Assembly (NCBI GenBank): GCA_018812355.1
Contig: JAHJDQ010000155.1
Coordinates: 1 to 24,016, forward strand
Source: Nanobdellota archaeon
GTDB taxonomy: Archaea > Nanobdellota > Nanobdellia > Woesearchaeales > GW2011-AR9
Direction of reading: 5' to 3'
DNA length: 24,016 bases
Shown: positions 21,421-24,016 of the stretch, piece after piece
Layout: the number at the start of each line of letters is the position of its first letter
Numbering within the stretch: the stretch's first letter is position 1
Translations under genes and position numbers: made by a program
The notes under the pieces: generated by a model
Told to the model about the DNA's origin: nothing
The model's input: the letters and a program-made list of their open reading frames with translations, nothing else
Databases searched by the model: none

Positions 21421-24016
21421 CTTTTTAGATTCATTAAATTTGCTAAAACGGTTCAAACTGCTTTTTTTTGTTTTGTTTATCTTACTTTTTCTTTTTCTCC
21501 CTTTGGAAGCCCGATGATGATGAGCCCACGAACTTACCGCCATGATCAAGCTGATTATAAGGGTAATAACTACCCAGAGCATGATGATTGGAAATAAACT
21601 GCCTTTTCTTAGGCCTAGGGATTCAATTCTTTCCTGTGGATCAATTACTTGGTAAGCTGAACCAACAAAAGGTCGAGCTTCTTCTTCTTCTGGCTTAAGC
21701 AAAGGTCTTAACCTTAAATCGGCTGAATTCTGATACACTCCTAAATAGATTACTTCTAAATCATCTTCATTATCAGCATCAATATCAACAAAAACACGCT
21801 CTAATAATCTGATCCAATAATCTTTTTGGGAGGAACCTAAAACCACATTAACAAAATTTTCGTCAAACTCTTTAACAGTTAAATTATGGTCTTTTAATTT
21901 GAACTTAAACGGATAAACTGAATTCTCTTTTCCCAATATCCTAAGCTCTACAAACTCATTTATGAACACTTCAGTTTCTGCCTGTCCGTTAAAATAATCG
22001 TTTGAAAACATTTTACCATCTTTAAACATTCTTACTTTAAGAAGATAGTCAGTAGTAGTTAAGATTTTAGGCTGCAGTTCTTTGACAACAATTAGAATAT
22101 TGTCTTTTGGTGCAAAATAAGAAAACAAATAATCAAGTATGGAGTAATCACTGTTGATTAAACTAATTTCAAATTCTAGTTTATCCTGATCGTCACCTCC
22201 AGCATTATTGAAAATGATACAGGCTTTAATCTTTTCTCCTTGCGAATAGCTAATCTTGTCTGTCAGCACACTTAATCTGGGGAGATTAAGATTGATTAAA
22301 ACTTCTTTTTCATCACTTACCTCTTCTTCTTTAGCAGTAAATTTGATTTTTGCGGAAGTGGAGACTGTTATATCTCCTTCTTCAGAGGGACAAATCTGGT
22401 TCTTAATTTTCACCTTAACGGGTTTGCTTTCGCCAACATCCAAGCTACCAATTGAATAAATTTCCTGTTCAAGCAATAATCCTTCACCAAACTGATCGTC
22501 AAGTTTAACTTCCAATTTAACATCAGTTAAAGGGAGTTCTCCGGTATTCTTTACTTCTAGAAAGATAGCAAACTGAATTTCAGTTATATTTATACTTTCA
22601 GGATAGTCAATTATAGTTAAGTCAATCTTTTTCTCTTCTTCTTTTTCACAAATGCCATCAGCACAATCAAATCTCACATCGGTTGCATAAGCCAAAGAAC
22701 CGCCCATACTTGGACCACCTCCACTACTACTTCCCCCTGGTGGAGAAATTGGTGGAGAAATTGGTGCTGAAATAGTAAGGGTTCTGTTGTTAGCAGCAAA
22801 AACAGATTGAGAAGCATTATCATAAGCTAAACAGTTCCAAGTGTAACTTCCTAGTGCTAAAGTAAGGGTCCAGTTTGTTTGATTGGTTACACCATTAACA
22901 TTAGTAGTTTGGTTCAAAGTGAAGTTTGTGTTGCTGGACGTGGTGATATACAAAGAGAGATTTTGCAATTGATGATCATCAGTGGCATTGCAAGTAAAAG
23001 TTACATCTACAGGAACGGAAGTGGTTTGAGAATAACTATCTGCAAGAGAGATTAAGGTGGTGTTTGGAGGATTATCAACGGGGGTAGTGTAATTGATGAA
23101 GATAGTACGGTTGGCAGTGGCCCAGGCAGAGTTATTGTATTCGTCATAAGCAAGGCAGTTCCAGGTGTAATTTCCATTAGCTAAACTTACTGTCCAATTC
23201 GAACTATTACTAATTCCCGTAATAAGTGACGATTGATTCAAACCAACAGATGTATTCTGATTATTAGTAATCCATAAACTAATATTTCTTAGGTTATAAT
23301 TATCTGTCGCTGAACAATTGAACGTTACATTAAACGGATCTGAGGTATTATTCCAATATCCAACTGGAGGATTATTTAAAGTAACAGTTAAACTATTTTC
23401 ATCCGTTGCATTGACCCAACTTTGATCCGATGCTGTATAATTCTGATGATTTTCTAGAATACATGTAATATTATAATCAGCTGGCGTAGTGTACGTTTTG
23501 ATATGCGTCAGCGTTGAACCAATCGTACTATTCAAGACAACTCCATCTTCATAAATAGTTAAATTACCTGAAGTAGGAGTATAAAGGTTACAAGTAATAT
23601 TCGCTGAGAAACTTACATTTTGTTTGAAATCATTAGTACTGCCATTAATCAATAAAGTTACTGCTCCCGCAGCTTTAGCAATCGTAAAATTCCACTGATA
23701 AGTTTGGTTCCATTGATTAATCGTATCGTTGGCGTAAGATTTCCAATAGTGTGTTCCAGCAGGTAAGATGGCAGAATAATTGTAGGTTCCGTTAGTAACT
23801 GTTCCAGAAAGATTATTCATAGAATAATTAGTTGCTACACTAGAATAATTAGATTCAAACCAAACTGTACTGACACCATAATCGTCTCCCCAGCTGATGT
23901 TAAAGTAACTTAAAGTAGTTGATGAATAAGTAGTTACGATGCTAGTGGTGTTATCAAACCAGTATGGTGGCTGGTCGGTGTAGTTGATCGTTAACGAGCG
24001 ATTACTATCTCCCCAA
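21418..24016 (-). CDS. large Ig-repeat surface protein, 5' end outside window
   Basis: The frame stays open from the stop at 21418 to the window edge, giving 865 visible residues; the ATG at 23820 is internal and the true start lies beyond 24016. The visible part begins with Asn/Thr/Ser-rich Ig-like domains, several with the pattern F.CNATD..(L/N)(Q/R)N(L/I)S(L/W)(Y/W)IT......L..T..........W.......G.YTWNCLAYD. This is followed by a Pro/Gly/Ser linker (PISPPISPPGGSSSGGG) and CARDB-like beta domains (PLTDVKLEVKLDD, LPRLSVLTDKISYSQGEKIKA). Near the C-terminus is a transmembrane helix (PIIMLWVVITLIISLIMAVS) and a very basic cytoplasmic tail. Many N-x-S/T sequons suggest N-glycosylation. The last codon was changed by the insertion of the 306-bp element at its 3' end. 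It is one of several anchored surface proteins in the window. Confidence 0.85.
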   Translation of the reverse strand, partial: WGDSNRSLTINYTDQPPYWFDNTTSIVTTYSSTTLSYFNISWGDDYGVSTVWFESNYSSVATNYSMNNLSGTVTNGTYNYSAILPAGTHYWKSYANDTINQWNQTYQWNFTIAKAAGAVTLLINGSTNDFKQNVSFSANITCNLYTPTSGNLTIYEDGVVLNSTIGSTLTHIKTYTTPADYNITCILENHQNYTASDQSWVNATDENSLTVTLNNPPVGYWNNTSDPFNVTFNCSATDNYNLRNISLWITNNQNTSVGLNQSSLITGISNSSNWTVSLANGNYTWNCLAYDEYNNSAWATANRTIFINYTTPVDNPPNTTLISLADSYSQTTSVPVDVTFTCNATDDHQLQNLSLYITTSSNTNFTLNQTTNVNGVTNQTNWTLTLALGSYTWNCLAYDNASQSVFAANNRTLTISAPISPPISPPGGSSSGGGPSMGGSLAYATDVRFDCADGICEKEEEKKIDLTIIDYPESINITEIQFAIFLEVKNTGELPLTDVKLEVKLDDQFGEGLLLEQEIYSIGSLDVGESKPVKVKIKNQICPSEEGDITVSTSAKIKFTAKEEEVSDEKEVLINLNLPRLSVLTDKISYSQGEKIKACIIFNNAGGDDQDKLEFEISLINSDYSILDYLFSYFAPKDNILIVVKELQPKILTTTDYLLKVRMFKDGKMFSNDYFNGQAETEVFINEFVELRILGKENSVYPFKFKLKDHNLTVKEFDENFVNVVLGSSQKDYWIRLLERVFVDIDADNEDDLEVIYLGVYQNSADLRLRPLLKPEEEEARPFVGSAYQVIDPQERIESLGLRKGSLFPIIMLWVVITLIISLIMAVSSWAHHHRASKGRKRKSKINKTKKSSLNRFSKFNESKK

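Larger units (their letters stand above)
21101..21434. repeat. 14-bp target-site duplication
   Basis: CTTTTTAGATTCAT is identical at 21101-21114 and 21421-21434. A following T on both sides extends the match to 15 bp, but that T is better counted as the first base of the element. It encodes the last residues of the surface protein on the minus strand. Confidence 0.75.

Noticed and set aside
21421..21597. C-terminal part of the plus-strand transposase frame
   Set aside because: It lies outside the element and is antisense to the surface-protein gene; the transposase is truncated at the element edge.

Overview
The window is an AT-rich stretch of an archaeal genome. Archaeal identity rests on aIF5B (2739-4526), aIF1A (15313-15630), TATA-box/leaderless starts, an ArsR-type winged-helix regulator and HEPN/MNT gene pairs. 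Gene style (short intergenic gaps, giant Asn/Thr/Ser-rich surface proteins, SpoIIM, small unknown proteins) suggests a DPANN-type lineage such as Woesearchaeota or Pacearchaeota; the lineage is inference, not proof. No rRNA, tRNA or CRISPR array was found.

Layout. 1-2700: a lipoprotein-like Asp-rich secreted protein and a degenerate LAGLIDADG-type protein, both on the minus strand, then a structured gap. 2739-6248 (+): aIF5B, an overlapping PUA-type RNA-binding protein, and a secreted thrombospondin-type-3 Ca-binding protein with a C-terminal anchor. 6375-7333: an HTH-nucleotidyltransferase/HEPN pair behind a repeat-containing promoter. 7397-12817 (-): a small helical protein and a 1626-residue parallel beta-helix surface protein whose start overlaps the stop of an ArsR-like regulator. 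12904-14497 (+): a small coiled-coil protein, a complete LspA-type signal peptidase preceded by two hairpins, and a DUF4258 / YgiT-AbrB toxin-antitoxin pair. 14501-15630 (-): a four-helix membrane protein with a C-terminal Ada-like zinc domain, and aIF1A. 15631-15974: the only gene gap over 300 bases, with hairpins, a short coding-like remnant and a GC-rich structured RNA candidate. 15975-18593 (+): a PD-(D/E)XK nuclease with a Cas4/RecB-like cysteine cluster and a large Cys-rich lipoprotein. 18617-21044 (-): SpoIIM membrane protein and two adjacent genes carrying 3 + 2 tandem Ada-like zinc domains. 21101-21434: a 306-bp internally deleted IS481-like element with inverted ends and a 14-bp target duplication. 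21418-24016 (-): a large Ig-repeat surface protein that runs off the right edge.

Three themes connect the genes. First, an envelope made of lipoproteins, TSP3, beta-helix and Ig-repeat proteins together with an LspA peptidase, which looks bacterial in design. Second, a set of membrane-tethered, lysine-rich tandem Ada-like zinc domains (six copies in three genes) that I cannot assign to a known system. Third, several RNA-level features: hairpins covering or touching strong Shine-Dalgarno sequences, a three-way-junction candidate, and an H/ACA-like fold with alternative pairings upstream of the nuclease.
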